Assembly (NCBI RefSeq): GCF_001870735.1
Contig: NZ_MORL01000002.1
Coordinates: 124,001-188,000 of the forward strand
DNA: 64,000 nucleotides
Direction: 5' to 3'
Source: Arsenicibacter rosenii
Lineage (GTDB): Bacteria > Bacteroidota > Bacteroidia > Cytophagales > Spirosomataceae
Shown here: positions 52,833-61,653 of the stretch, piece after piece
How positions within the stretch are numbered: the first letter of the stretch is position 1
Layout: the number at the start of each line of letters is the position of its first letter
Position numbers and translations under genes: made by a program
Notes under the pieces: generated by a model
Database searches by the model: none
The model's input: the letters and a program-made list of their open reading frames with translations, nothing else
Told to the model about the DNA's origin: nothing

Positions 52833-54318
52833 TGGTATCGGGTTTGGGCTTCGCCGGTTCTGATTGTTCCGGGTTCTGTTCTGCCGCCGCTTTGGGCTTC
52901 ATCGTTGGCCGGAAAGCGGGTTTGGGCTTCGCCGGTTCCGGTTGCTCTGGGTTCTGGGTTGTTGCTGGGGGCTGTGGTTCTGGGTTCTGGGTTGGTTCAG
53001 CCGTCGCTTTGGGCTTCATCGTTGGCCGGAAAGCGGGTTTGGGTGCAATTCGCTCTTTCACTCTTTCGCTCTCCCGCTCTTTATCTTCCGTCGGCTGCAC
53101 CGTGTTATCGGCCTGGGCGGCGGGGTGTTCCTCACCGCTGGTCGAAACGCCTTTGTCGGTGGTCAGCAGGGCCGGTGATTCCGGTGACTGAATACCGGCA
53201 ACCGGTATGGCTTCGTCAGCATCTTTGACAAGGGCCGTTGCCGGCTGCTCCTTTGGTGCAGGGTTGTCAGGCCCGATGCTCTGAGTTGGCTCAGCGGGTT
53301 TGGGCTTCAAGGTCGGGCGGAAAGCGGGTTTTGGCTTTGCCGCTTCCGGTTGTTGTGTGTTCTGTGGTTCTGCGTTTGGCGCAGGCTCAGCGGGTTTGGG
53401 CTTCAAGGTCGGGCGGAAAGCCGGTTTTGGCTTTGCCGGTTCTGATGGTTCTGTGTTGCTGAGTTCCGCGTTTGGCGTTGGTTCAGCCGGTTTTGGTTTC
53501 AGAGTCGGGCGGAAGGCCGGTTTTGGCTTCGGCGGTTCGGGTTGTTCTGTGTGGCTGAGTTCCGCGTTTGGCGCAGGCTCAGCCGGTTTTGGTGCAACCC
53601 GCTCTTTCGCTCTTTCACTCTCCCGCTCTTTATTTTCCGTTGGTTTGGCTGTCGGGCGGAAAGCGGGTTTGGGCTTCGGCGCTTCCGGTTGTTGTGTGTT
53701 CTGTGGTTCGGCGTTCAGTGCGGCAGCCTTTGCGGCGGCCTGTTCTTTCGCCCGTTGTTTCTCCCGCTCTTTTTCTAAAACAAACTGCTCATACAGACTA
53801 CGTTTTTCAGCGGCTTCGTCGGGCGTCAGGTTTGAGAATTCGTAGGTAAGTTTACCCAGTTCGTATTCGCTGTAGTCAAACTTTTTCTCCATCGTCAGGC
53901 ATTCGGTCGGGCAAACGACGGTGCAAAGGCCACAGTAGCAGCACTTCGCCATATCGATGTCGAACTTTCCGGCATACAACCGGATGGGAGATCCATCAGA
54001 AGCGCGGCCTATTTCCTCCGTTGCTTTGATGGCTTCAATGGTAATGCAGTCGACAGGGCAGACCTTGGCGCATTTATCGCAGACAATACAGTCGTCGATT
54101 TCGTTTTGCAGGCGATAGCGGCCATTATCCGGAATGGGAATGGTTTCGTGCGGGTACTGAACCGTTACCAGACCGGTTTGCTGTTCAAAATAGTTGTCGC
54201 TGGCAATCCCTAACGGCTGACGGCGCCTGGTGGCATTGCGGATGTGCCGGAAAGTCAGGCCCAGCCCCTGAATGGTCGACCGGATGCCGTCTTTGATGTC
54301 ATCGAAATACGTACTCAT
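52825..54318 (-). CDS. nuoI: NADH-quinone oxidoreductase subunit I with long repeat-rich C-terminal extension
   Basis: 497 residues; typical NuoI is about 160-190. The core (1 to ~190) has two 4Fe-4S binding motifs, C77-C80-C83-C87 and C126-C129-C132-C136, that carry the electron path N6a/N6b toward quinone. After a Lys/Glu/Gln coiled segment, about 300 residues contain six copies of KPAFRPT, separated by Pro/Glu/Lys/Ala spacers and two Arg/Glu-rich blocks (ENKERESERAKERVAPK and EDKERESERVKERIAPK). The core is confident; the tail's function is unknown. Overlaps nuoJ by 8 bp. Confidence 0.95.
   Translation of the reverse strand: MSTYFDDIKDGIRSTIQGLGLTFRHIRNATRRRQPLGIASDNYFEQQTGLVTVQYPHETIPIPDNGRYRLQNEIDDCIVCDKCAKVCPVDCITIEAIKATEEIGRASDGSPIRLYAGKFDIDMAKCCYCGLCTVVCPTECLTMEKKFDYSEYELGKLTYEFSNLTPDEAAEKRSLYEQFVLEKEREKQRAKEQAAAKAAALNAEPQNTQQPEAPKPKPAFRPTAKPTENKERESERAKERVAPKPAEPAPNAELSHTEQPEPPKPKPAFRPTLKPKPAEPTPNAELSNTEPSEPAKPKPAFRPTLKPKPAEPAPNAEPQNTQQPEAAKPKPAFRPTLKPKPAEPTQSIGPDNPAPKEQPATALVKDADEAIPVAGIQSPESPALLTTDKGVSTSGEEHPAAQADNTVQPTEDKERESERVKERIAPKPAFRPTMKPKATAEPTQNPEPQPPATTQNPEQPEPAKPKPAFRPTMKPKAAAEQNPEQSEPAKPKPDTNA
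52828..53736 (-). repeat. Tandem repeats encoding the NuoI tail (KPAFRPT)
   Basis: Imperfect repeat units of about 80-110 bp, each encoding a PKPAFRPTLKPKPAEPxPNAE-type block; DNA similarity between units is high and would promote slippage. Six units are readable, a seventh is truncated at the C-terminus. Confidence 0.8.
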
Positions 54319-54326
54319 TATCGGGT

Positions 54327-54381
54327 GGTTAGTGACCAGCAGATGGCCCGCCCATGCTGGTTTTTCTCCTGATCACTAACC
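54327..54381. other. Intergenic hairpin upstream of nuoI
   Basis: Nested stems: outer 9 bp (54327-54335 with 54373-54381, GGTTAGTGA) and inner 6 bp (54336-54341 with 54355-54360, CCAGCA). It lies between the E1 stop and the nuoI start within an operon-like series. Confidence 0.5.
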
Positions 54382-54390
54382 GTTAATTAC

Positions 54391-56814
54391 TCAATAGAGT
54401 TCTGGAAACCGTTGTGGCTCGACTTCACGCATGATGTCGTACACACAATCGAACACATCCTCCGGATTTGGTTTCGAGAAGTAATCACCGTCAGACGCAT
54501 AAGGCGGGCGGTGATCTTTTGCCGAAATCGTACGTGGCGGAGAATCAAGGTATTGGTAAGCCTTCTGCCCGTCAACGACCTGCTGCATCATATAGGCTGT
54601 AGCGCCCCCCGGAAAATCTTCATCCGCAAAAACAACACGGTTGGTCTTCCTGACGGATTCCAGAATGCGGTGGTGCCGGTCGAATGGCAGAAGCGTTTGT
54701 ACATCAATCAGTTCAACACTGATGCCGATTTCTGCCAGCTGGTAGGCGGCTTCCATCACGATACGGCACATCGACCCATACGTAACGATGGTAATGTCGC
54801 TGCCTTCGCGGAGTACCTCCGGCACACCGAGCGGCAGGCAGAATTCGCTCAGGTTGTCGGGAACGCGTTCTTTAAGCCGGTAACCATTCAGGCATTCGAT
54901 CAGCAGGGCCGGGTCATCACCTTTGATAAGTGTATTGTAAAAGCCGGCCGCCTGTGTCATGTTGCGCGGAACGACGATGTGCATGCCCCGCAAACTATTG
55001 ATCATCGCGCCCATCGGCGAGCCTGAATGCCAGATACCTTCGAGGCGGTGACCGCGCGTCCGGATGATAAGCGGTGCTTTCTGGCCCCCTTTGGTCCGGT
55101 AATGGAGCGAGGCCAGATCATCGGTCAGGGTTGCCAGCGCGTAGAAAATATAGTCGAAATACTGGATTTCGGTAATGGGTTTCAGGCCCCGCATCGCCAT
55201 GCCGATTCCCTGACCGATAATCGTTGTTTCGCGGATGCCGGTATCTGTAATACGAATCTCGCCGTATTTTTCCTGTAATCCCGCAAATCCCTGATTTACA
55301 TCACCAATATGTCCTACGTCTTCACCGATGGCTACTACGCGCGGGTCACGGCCGAAAAGATTGTCGAAGTAACGCTGCATGACCAGGTAGCCATCTACAA
55401 TCGGACTGTTTTCCGAATAAACGGCAGGTACACCGGGGTTTTTCAGCGGCGAGTCCGGCGACTGGCTGTAGAGGTGCGAGCTATACCGGTCTTCATTTTC
55501 AGCACTGGTTCGCCGGAGCCATTCCGCCAGTCCCTGCCGGGTTTCGGGCGGATCGTTACGCAGAATGCGCAGGGCTCTCTTGACGGCTATCGTTGCGTCG
55601 CGCCGGATCGGGTTGAAGGCTTTGCGGAGGTCTTCCCGTACGGCCATGAGGGCAGGGCCTTTCGGGTTATTGCGGGCCGCCCGCTGAAGGAGGTCGAGGG
55701 CTTCGTCAAAGTCACCCTGCATCGAGGCTACGTAGGCATTCCAGGCATCGTTTCGTGCCTGGCGGGCCGATTTTTTCGTTTCTTCTTCGATCTCAGTCAG
55801 TTCTTCTGCCGTAGCATAGCCGTTATCAAGGATCCAGTTTTTAAACTGACGGTTGCAGTCATATTCGGCTTCCCACGCCAGCCGGTCTTTCGATTTATAA
55901 CGCTCGTGTGAGCCCGACGAGGAGTGACCCTGCGGCTGGGTGAGTTCCTGCACATGGATGAGCACCGGCACATGTTCGTCGCGGCAGAGGCGGGCCGCCT
56001 GCCGGTAGGTATCAATCAGGGCCGGATAGTCCCACCCTTTAACGGTGAAGATTTCAATCCCCTTTTCCGACGCATCGCTGTATGGGGCTTCACGTTGTAG
56101 CCCCGCCAGTGCTTTCGAAATACTGGCTTTGGTTGTCTGATACTCGACAGGAACGGATATGCCATAGCCATCGTCCCAGACAGACATGAGCAGCGGGACC
56201 TGTAAGACACCGGCCGCGTTCATGGTTTCCCAGAACATGCCCTGTGATGTCGACGCATCGCCGATGGTGCCAAAGGTGATTTCGTTACCATGGCGGGAGA
56301 ATTGGGTAAGGCTGTGAAGCGCCGGGTTGTGCCGGTAGAGCTTTGAGGCGTAGGCCAGCCCGATAGAACGCGGCACCTGACCGGCGGTCGGCGCCATATC
56401 ACAGACTGAATTAAAAAACTCTGTTTGGTTGCGCCACAACCCGTTTTCGTCGAGCCAGCGGGTGGCAAAGTGGCCATTCATGTTGCGGCCACCCGTGTTG
56501 GGGTCATGGGCAATGTCGGTATGCGCATACAATTGGGCAAAGAACTGCTGCCACGTCAGTTCGCCGAGGGCCGCGACAAAGGTCTGATCACGGTAATAAC
56601 CAGACCGGAAATCGCCCCGCCGGAACGATTTGGCAGCTGCAATCTGGGCCAGCTCTTTTCCGTCGCCGAAAATGCCAAATTTTGCCCGTCCTCCCATTAC
56701 ATCCCGCCGACCCAGCAGGCTTACCTGACGGCTTTCGCTCGCCAACCGGTAATCGGCCAGGATTTCCTCACGGGTTAGTACGTCAACCGTACGGATATGT
56801 TCGTTTGCAATCAC
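54391..56814 (-). CDS. Fused 2-oxoacid dehydrogenase E1 (alpha+beta) component
   Basis: 807 residues, one chain from E1-alpha (about 1-430) and E1-beta (about 470-807). The TPP-binding segment is GDASTSQGMFWETMNAAGVLQVP in the alpha part; the transketolase pyrimidine domain is GEDVGHIGDVNQGFAGLQEKYG...DTGIRETTIIGQGIGMAMRGLKP in the beta part. Likely branched-chain 2-oxoacid (or pyruvate/oxoglutarate-like) dehydrogenase that decarboxylates a 2-oxoacid before acyl transfer to an E2. The start codon is GTG (56812-56814); no ATG fits. It lies 72 bp upstream of nuoI, same strand. E2/E3 are not nearby. Confidence 0.9.
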   Translation of the reverse strand: MIANEHIRTVDVLTREEILADYRLASESRQVSLLGRRDVMGGRAKFGIFGDGKELAQIAAAKSFRRGDFRSGYYRDQTFVAALGELTWQQFFAQLYAHTDIAHDPNTGGRNMNGHFATRWLDENGLWRNQTEFFNSVCDMAPTAGQVPRSIGLAYASKLYRHNPALHSLTQFSRHGNEITFGTIGDASTSQGMFWETMNAAGVLQVPLLMSVWDDGYGISVPVEYQTTKASISKALAGLQREAPYSDASEKGIEIFTVKGWDYPALIDTYRQAARLCRDEHVPVLIHVQELTQPQGHSSSGSHERYKSKDRLAWEAEYDCNRQFKNWILDNGYATAEELTEIEEETKKSARQARNDAWNAYVASMQGDFDEALDLLQRAARNNPKGPALMAVREDLRKAFNPIRRDATIAVKRALRILRNDPPETRQGLAEWLRRTSAENEDRYSSHLYSQSPDSPLKNPGVPAVYSENSPIVDGYLVMQRYFDNLFGRDPRVVAIGEDVGHIGDVNQGFAGLQEKYGEIRITDTGIRETTIIGQGIGMAMRGLKPITEIQYFDYIFYALATLTDDLASLHYRTKGGQKAPLIIRTRGHRLEGIWHSGSPMGAMINSLRGMHIVVPRNMTQAAGFYNTLIKGDDPALLIECLNGYRLKERVPDNLSEFCLPLGVPEVLREGSDITIVTYGSMCRIVMEAAYQLAEIGISVELIDVQTLLPFDRHHRILESVRKTNRVVFADEDFPGGATAYMMQQVVDGQKAYQYLDSPPRTISAKDHRPPYASDGDYFSKPNPEDVFDCVYDIMREVEPQRFPELY

Positions 56815-57027
56815 AGAACAGTAACAGGTTTAAAGAGTGAAATTGGATTGTTTGATGAAGTGTTGTGTGACTGGCCTTGAATTACAGCGCAATAAAAAAA
56901 TATTTCTACTGCCGGTTAATCTCTTACCACTGTTTTTCCGTCTAAGGAATCGTTAAGGTAACCACAAGTCGTAGTAAAAATAATATAATCCGGCGGAGCT
57001 TTCAAAAAAACGATTTTATCTGTTTCT

Positions 57028-57059
57028 TTGTTAGTGATTCGCAACCCGATTATCCTTTG
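57028..57059 (+). promoter_or_regulatory. Promoter of the DUF1573 gene
   Basis: TTG (57028-57030), 20-bp spacer, then TATCCTTTG (57051-57059), the TAnnTTTG element with one extra base. About 75 bp before the ATG. The 319-bp AT-rich gap 56815-57133 holds no gene that I can see. Confidence 0.5.
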
Positions 57060-57133
57060 GTATGCGATTTGTGGAGGTTAACATTTGTAATGTCTAACAA
57101 TCAAATAACCAAACCTAAATTTAAATTATCCCG

Positions 57134-57556
57134 ATGAAAAAGATTTTTTCATTATTCGTAGCCATGTTTGTACTTGTAGCAGTTAGCTACGCACAAAAAG
57201 GTACACTGAAATTCACCAAAGAAACACACGATTTCGGTAAAGTGGAGCAAGGCAAGCCTGTGACGTATGTATTTACGTTCAAAAATACAGGTACAGACCC
57301 TGTGGTTATCTCTGATGCGCAGGCGTCTTGTGGTTGTACAAAACCATCATGGACGAAAGAACCGGTAATGCCGGGTAAAACAGGTACTGTATCGGCAACG
57401 TACAACGCGGCTGCTATGGGCCCGTTCAACAAGTCGGTAACCGTAATGAGCAACGGTGAAACCCCAAACATCGTACTTTACCTGAAAGGCGAGGTTGTGT
57501 CGAAAGAAGAAGCTGAGAAAGCTGCTGCTGCCGGCGCTAAAAAAGGCACTAAATAA
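57134..57556 (+). CDS. DUF1573 exported protein
   Basis: 140 residues with a signal peptide (KKIFSLFVAMFVLVAVSYA). The DUF1573 immunoglobulin-like fold shows THDFGKVEQGKPVTYVFTFKNTG and a SCGCTKPSW Cys pair; ends in a Lys/Ala-rich tail. It is an abundant-looking periplasmic or outer-membrane-linked protein of unknown role. Good promoter and terminator; monocistronic. Confidence 0.92.
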   Translation: MKKIFSLFVAMFVLVAVSYAQKGTLKFTKETHDFGKVEQGKPVTYVFTFKNTGTDPVVISDAQASCGCTKPSWTKEPVMPGKTGTVSATYNAAAMGPFNKSVTVMSNGETPNIVLYLKGEVVSKEEAEKAAAAGAKKGTK

Positions 57557-57617
57557 GGTGGTACATACACACCTTCATGGTTATTCGATGAAGGGTTAAT
57601 TGATTGAGTAGTACCCC

Positions 57618-57653
57618 AAAGGCATCTGGTTTGTACCGGATGCCTTTTTTTTT
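57618..57653 (+). terminator. Terminator of the DUF1573 gene
   Basis: Arms AAAGGCATCTGG (57618-57629) and 57636-57647 pair with one wobble, then nine T (57645-57653). Confidence 0.9.
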
Positions 57654-57714
57654 ACCATCCTTCCTGTTTTTTATCCCTTCGGCTTAAAATCAATATTTCT
57701 TTATTGGAATAAGG

Positions 57715-57722
57715 TACATTTG
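57715..57722 (+). promoter_or_regulatory. Promoter -7 element of the SPFH gene
   Basis: TACATTTG matches TAnnTTTG, about 38 bp before the ATG at 57760; no TTG at the expected -33 position. Confidence 0.4.
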
Positions 57723-57759
57723 CTTTGTCTTCAGACACTTATCTTAACCGTACCTGAAC

Positions 57760-58662
57760 ATGTTTTTCGTAACACTTGGCCTTGTGATCCTCATCGTAGG
57801 GTTTGCCATCAATACGCCTTCGCTCACCATCTCCCGCTTTGCCCGTCCCGTAAAAATCGCTGGAATTGTTCTGATCGTTTTAGGCATGCTGACCTCAAGT
57901 CTCCGGCAGATCGACGCCGGGCATGTGGGTATTGTATCGCTCTTCGGCCAGATCAGCGACCGGACACTTGACCCGGGGCTTAATTTTGTCAATCCGCTTG
58001 CCTCGGTAACGGATATGGATGTAAAAACACAGAATTACACCATGTCGGGTGTGAATGACGAAGGACAGAAGTCGGGCGATGACGCCATCCGTGTCCTGGC
58101 TGCCGATGGCCTGGAAGTGGTCATTGACCTGACGGTGCTGTATCGTCTGCTGCCTTCCGAAGCGCCGCGGCTCATGCGGCAGATTGGGGAGGATTACACG
58201 GATAAAATCGTCCGGCCCATCACCCGGACCCGTATCCGCGATAATGCTGTTTACTACGATGCCGTTGCGCTTTACTCAACCCGTCGCGATGAGTTTCAGG
58301 GACGTATTTTTAAAGCGATTGAAAAGGATTTTAAATCGCGGGGACTGCTGCTGGAACAGCTGCTGGTGCGGAATATCAATTTGCCGGCGTCGGTAAAACA
58401 AACGATTGAGTCGAAAATCAATGCGGAGCAGGAAGCGCAGAAAATGCAGTTTGTCCTGCAGAAAGAGCGGCAAGAGGCCGAACGGAAACGGGTTGAAGCC
58501 CAGGGGATAGCCGACTACCAGCGTATCATGGCTACCGGCCTGACAGACAAGCAGCTGCAATATGAGCAGATTAAAGCGCAGCGGGAACTGGCGGCCTCGC
58601 CGAACAGCAAAATCGTCATCATGGGCGGACGGGGTAATGTCCCCCTGATTCTGAATGACTAA
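57760..58662 (+). CDS. SPFH/prohibitin-family membrane protein
   Basis: 300 residues. Two short hydrophobic stretches at the N-terminus (about 5-25 and 31-50) anchor an SPFH domain (GHVGIVSLFGQISDRTLDPGLNFVNPLASVTDMDVKTQ) followed by a coiled coil (EQEAQKMQFVLQKERQEAERKRVEAQGI). Membrane-microdomain scaffold in the family; may stabilise proteases (FtsH in other bacteria). The gene ends in a complex palindromic element. Probably monocistronic. Confidence 0.92.
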   Translation: MFFVTLGLVILIVGFAINTPSLTISRFARPVKIAGIVLIVLGMLTSSLRQIDAGHVGIVSLFGQISDRTLDPGLNFVNPLASVTDMDVKTQNYTMSGVNDEGQKSGDDAIRVLAADGLEVVIDLTVLYRLLPSEAPRLMRQIGEDYTDKIVRPITRTRIRDNAVYYDAVALYSTRRDEFQGRIFKAIEKDFKSRGLLLEQLLVRNINLPASVKQTIESKINAEQEAQKMQFVLQKERQEAERKRVEAQGIADYQRIMATGLTDKQLQYEQIKAQRELAASPNSKIVIMGGRGNVPLILND

Positions 58663-58667
58663 GAACA

Positions 58668-58765
58668 CAGAATAGTATTCTGTCTCTCAGGGTTTATGTA
58701 AAACGGAATGGTATTCCGTTCTGCGCTCAACTTAGCTGCCAGAACGGAATACCATTCCGTTTTAC
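58668..58765. repeat. Nested palindrome element with 26-bp perfect inverted arms, between convergent genes
   Basis: Arms 58698-58723 and 58740-58765 (start GTAAAACGGAATGGTATTCC) are exactly complementary with a 16-nt loop. Each arm contains the palindrome CGGAAT-GGT-ATTCCG (58704-58718 and 58745-58759), and a related palindrome CAGAATA-G-TATTCTG precedes it (58668-58682). It separates the convergent SPFH and hydrolase genes. Confidence 0.8.
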
Positions 58766-58767
58766 CT

Positions 58768-59703
58768 TTATTTCATCAGCCCCTGAGCTTTCAGCCAGCC
58801 TTTACAGGCATCCGGCCAGTTTTCGATGGACCCTTTGCCTTTTGTGCGGAGGGCAAAGCCGTGGCCACCGGTCGGGTAGAGGTGCATTTCGCCGGAAACG
58901 TCGTTTTTCAGCAACGCCAGATAATAATCAATGCTGTTTTCGACCGGTACAGCCTTGTCATCCTGTGCATGTACCAGAAACGTCGGCGGGGTTTGTTTGG
59001 TCACCTGCAGCTCATTGGAGTAATAGGCAATCAGCTCGGCGGAGGTGTTTTGTTTACCCAGCAGGTTGTTGCGGGAGCCGCCGTGCGCCTTAGCGCCAAA
59101 CGTCACGACCGGATACATCAGAATCGCAAAATTGGGTTTCGCCTCTTCGCTGGCTTTAAGGCTACCCGCCGACCGATGGTAATGGGTTGAGAGCGTAGCC
59201 GCCAGGTGACCGCCCGCCGAGAAGCCCATCACCCCGATTTTAGTCACATCCAGCCCATATTTAGCCGCCTGCTGCCGGATCAGCTTCATGCCCTGCATGG
59301 CGTCCATCAGCGGCACTTCCGATTGATTGGTCATCAGCCGCTCGTCGGGCAGGCGGTACTTGAGAATAAATGCCGTAATGCCCTGCTGATTGAACCAGCG
59401 GGCTACTTCTTCGCCTTCATGCCCGAACGCCAGAATACCGTAGCCACCGCCCGGACAAATCATCACGGCTGCGCCGGTTGCTTTGTCTTTCGGTGCCTGA
59501 AAGACCGTCAGCGTTGGTACGGATACATGGCTGATGCGCAGAATTCCATCCTGCTGGCCAACCTCTGATTTTTCGGGAAAGTTTGGGTTGGCCACGGCGT
59601 TCGGAACCGCACCGTCGGGCCAGAGTTTAATAACGTCTTGAGACATGGCAGGTAACGTACCAATAAAAAGGGCTATGGCGAGCCCGAGTGCTTTAACGTG
59701 CAT
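58768..59703 (-). CDS. Exported alpha/beta hydrolase (BD-FAE/feruloyl or acetyl-esterase-like)
   Basis: 311 residues with a signal peptide (about 1-21). Oxyanion-hole HGG is replaced by CPGGGYGILAFGHEGEEVARW; nucleophile Ser is in GFSAGGHLA near 170, with Asp in the AQDDKAVPVENS segment and His in the TGGHGF end. This is the BD-FAE/carbohydrate esterase-like alpha/beta hydrolase group. Probably acts on plant polysaccharide esters in the periplasm. The stop codon abuts the palindromic element at 58768. Confidence 0.88.
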   Translation of the reverse strand: MHVKALGLAIALFIGTLPAMSQDVIKLWPDGAVPNAVANPNFPEKSEVGQQDGILRISHVSVPTLTVFQAPKDKATGAAVMICPGGGYGILAFGHEGEEVARWFNQQGITAFILKYRLPDERLMTNQSEVPLMDAMQGMKLIRQQAAKYGLDVTKIGVMGFSAGGHLAATLSTHYHRSAGSLKASEEAKPNFAILMYPVVTFGAKAHGGSRNNLLGKQNTSAELIAYYSNELQVTKQTPPTFLVHAQDDKAVPVENSIDYYLALLKNDVSGEMHLYPTGGHGFALRTKGKGSIENWPDACKGWLKAQGLMK

Positions 59704-59894
59704 ATAGGTTGTTGTCGGATTTAAACCCCTACACTAAATCGCGGCAAGCGGTGAATCTACTTTTCCCGGTATAAATCAGGGAGAAAAACAGATGTTGTTA
59801 ACACATTTGGTATTTCGGACCATTGCCTTCCGATAGCGGAACTATTCACCTGACCTTCGTTATTTATGAGTAGTAACGCCTAATCACTAAATCA

Positions 59895-61286
59895 TTGAGC
59901 AATTCTACCGATTCTGCTGCCAGCCAAGGCAGTCCGCAAAGCCCGCATCTGCTCCGTCGGCTAAGCTTATTACAAGGTACGGCCCTGAATATGATCGATA
60001 TGGTCGGGATCGGGCCGTTTGTGGTGCTGCCGCTGGTTATTCAGCTCATGGGCGGACCTAACTTCATCTGGGCATGGATACTGGGCGCTGTGGTGTCGTT
60101 TATCGACGCCTTTATCTGGTCGGAACTGGGCGCGGCTTACCCGCAGGCGGGTGGTAGCTACAGGTTTCTGAAAATCGCGTATGGGGAAGAACGGTGGGGG
60201 AAACTGTTTTCCTTTCTCTACGTCTGGCAGACGCTGATTCAGGCTCCGCTGGTAGTTGCATCGGGTTCGATTGGCTTTGCCCAGTACGCATCGTATTTGT
60301 TCCCGCTCGACGAATGGTCGGGGAAGGCGGTTTCCGGTACGGTGGTAATTATCGTTACGATGTTGATTTACCGGCGTATTGACTCAATCGGGCGGATTAG
60401 TCTGGTGTTGTGGGTTGCCGTTATGCTCACCATCGGCTGGATCATCGTCGGCGGGCTGACCAACGCAACAGTTTCGTTCTCAGACGTGCTCGGGCAGGCG
60501 ATGCACCTCGACGGTAACCTGCTGTCGGCGGGACTCGGGGCGTCGTCGGTCAAAACGATTTATTGCTTTCTGGGGTATTATAACGTCTGTCACCTGGGTG
60601 GTGAAATGAAGAACCCGGAACGGAATATTCCGCTGAGCATTTTTATTTCCATTGCCGGTATTACCTTGTTGTATATGCTGCTGAACCTGAGTGTGGTGAG
60701 TGTTGTGCCGTGGCAGGAAGCGCAGAAAAGTACTTTTATTGTCAGTACGGTGATTGAAGCCATTTACGGCGCTAAAGCCGCCGGTGTCGCTACCGGACTG
60801 GTCTTGATTGTCGCGTTTTCGTCGCTGTTTGCCGTAATGCTCGGTTATTCACGGGTACCCTATGCTGCTGCCGTCGACGGACAATTCTTCAAAATCTTTG
60901 CTAAGCTGCATCCGACCCGCCATTTTCCGTACGTATCGGTACTGTTTCTGGGCGGGGTTGCGTTTGGTTTCAGTTTACTGTTCCGGCTGTCGGATGTGAT
61001 TACGGCAATTCTGGCCATGCGGATTGTAGTACAGTTTATCGGGCAGGCAATCGGGCTCTGGCTGCTGCACCGGCGCAAAGCCACGTCGCACTTTCCGTTC
61101 CGGATGCCGCTGTATCCGTTGCCGGTAATTTTGGCCATTGCCGTCTGGTCGTATATCTTTATCTCGACGGGCTGGTCGTTTATGGTCTCCGGACTGACCG
61201 TTATCGCGCTGGGCGTTGTGGCATTCCTGCTGACGGCCAACATCCGGAAACAATGGCCGTTTGCGCCTAAACAAAATAGACTATGA
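59895..61286 (+). CDS. APC-superfamily amino acid permease
   Basis: 463 residues, twelve membrane helices. Family marks: LNMIDMVGIGPFVVLPL (unwound helix 1), GGSYRFLKIAYG, and later VAFSSLFAVMLGYSRVPYAAAVDGQFFKIFAKLHPTRHFPYVSVLF. Likely imports an amino acid. The start is a TTG (59895) with no in-frame ATG nearby; an ATG-led five-codon frame (59865-59882) lies just before it. The stop overlaps the ATG of the next gene (ATGA). Substrate unknown. Confidence 0.9.
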   Translation: MSNSTDSAASQGSPQSPHLLRRLSLLQGTALNMIDMVGIGPFVVLPLVIQLMGGPNFIWAWILGAVVSFIDAFIWSELGAAYPQAGGSYRFLKIAYGEERWGKLFSFLYVWQTLIQAPLVVASGSIGFAQYASYLFPLDEWSGKAVSGTVVIIVTMLIYRRIDSIGRISLVLWVAVMLTIGWIIVGGLTNATVSFSDVLGQAMHLDGNLLSAGLGASSVKTIYCFLGYYNVCHLGGEMKNPERNIPLSIFISIAGITLLYMLLNLSVVSVVPWQEAQKSTFIVSTVIEAIYGAKAAGVATGLVLIVAFSSLFAVMLGYSRVPYAAAVDGQFFKIFAKLHPTRHFPYVSVLFLGGVAFGFSLLFRLSDVITAILAMRIVVQFIGQAIGLWLLHRRKATSHFPFRMPLYPLPVILAIAVWSYIFISTGWSFMVSGLTVIALGVVAFLLTANIRKQWPFAPKQNRL

Positions 61287-61618
61287 GTAAGAAAAACCGG
61301 ACGGGTGTTGTCTATTCAACAGACCCTGACTTTAACTACCAATCGGGTGATGAGCCGGAAGCCGAAACCCTCGCACCGGCTCATCAGCAGCTGAAAGTAT
61401 GGCTCGAGCGGCTTGGCGGCAATAAGGTCGTGACGGCGGTAAAAGGCTTTATTGGCACCGATGCCGACCTGAATGCACTGGCAAAGCAGCTGAAAAATGC
61501 CTGCGGAACGGGCGGGTCGGCCAAAGACGGCGATATTCTGATTCAGGGTGATCACCGCGAAAAGGTGCTCACGTTTCTGACCCAGAAAGGCTATAAAGCG
61601 AAAAAGGCAGGCGGGTGA
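61283..61618 (+). CDS. SUI1/eIF1-family translation factor (YciH-like)
   Basis: 111 residues. The SUI1 domain reads VTAVKGFIGTDADLNALAKQLKNACGTGGSAKDGDILIQGDHREKVLTFLTQKGYK. The homologous E. coli YciH and eukaryotic eIF1 act in start-site selection of the ribosome. It overlaps the permease stop by 4 bp and is probably cotranscribed. Role in Bacteroidota not established. Confidence 0.92.
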   Translation: MSKKNRTGVVYSTDPDFNYQSGDEPEAETLAPAHQQLKVWLERLGGNKVVTAVKGFIGTDADLNALAKQLKNACGTGGSAKDGDILIQGDHREKVLTFLTQKGYKAKKAGG

Positions 61619-61653
61619 TACGATTCCCGAAGCTTAAACGAAGAAGTATACAT

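Noticed and set aside
52828-53736. A CRISPR array in the repetitive NuoI tail DNA
   Set aside because: Repeats are coding, in frame and of unequal spacing; no identical short repeat with unique spacers.
52539-53845. Several overlapping plus-strand frames opposite nuoI and nuoJ
   Set aside because: They arise from the Pro/Lys/Ala repeat DNA of the NuoI tail (repeating VGLKVGRKAGFGF-type translations) and have no independent support.
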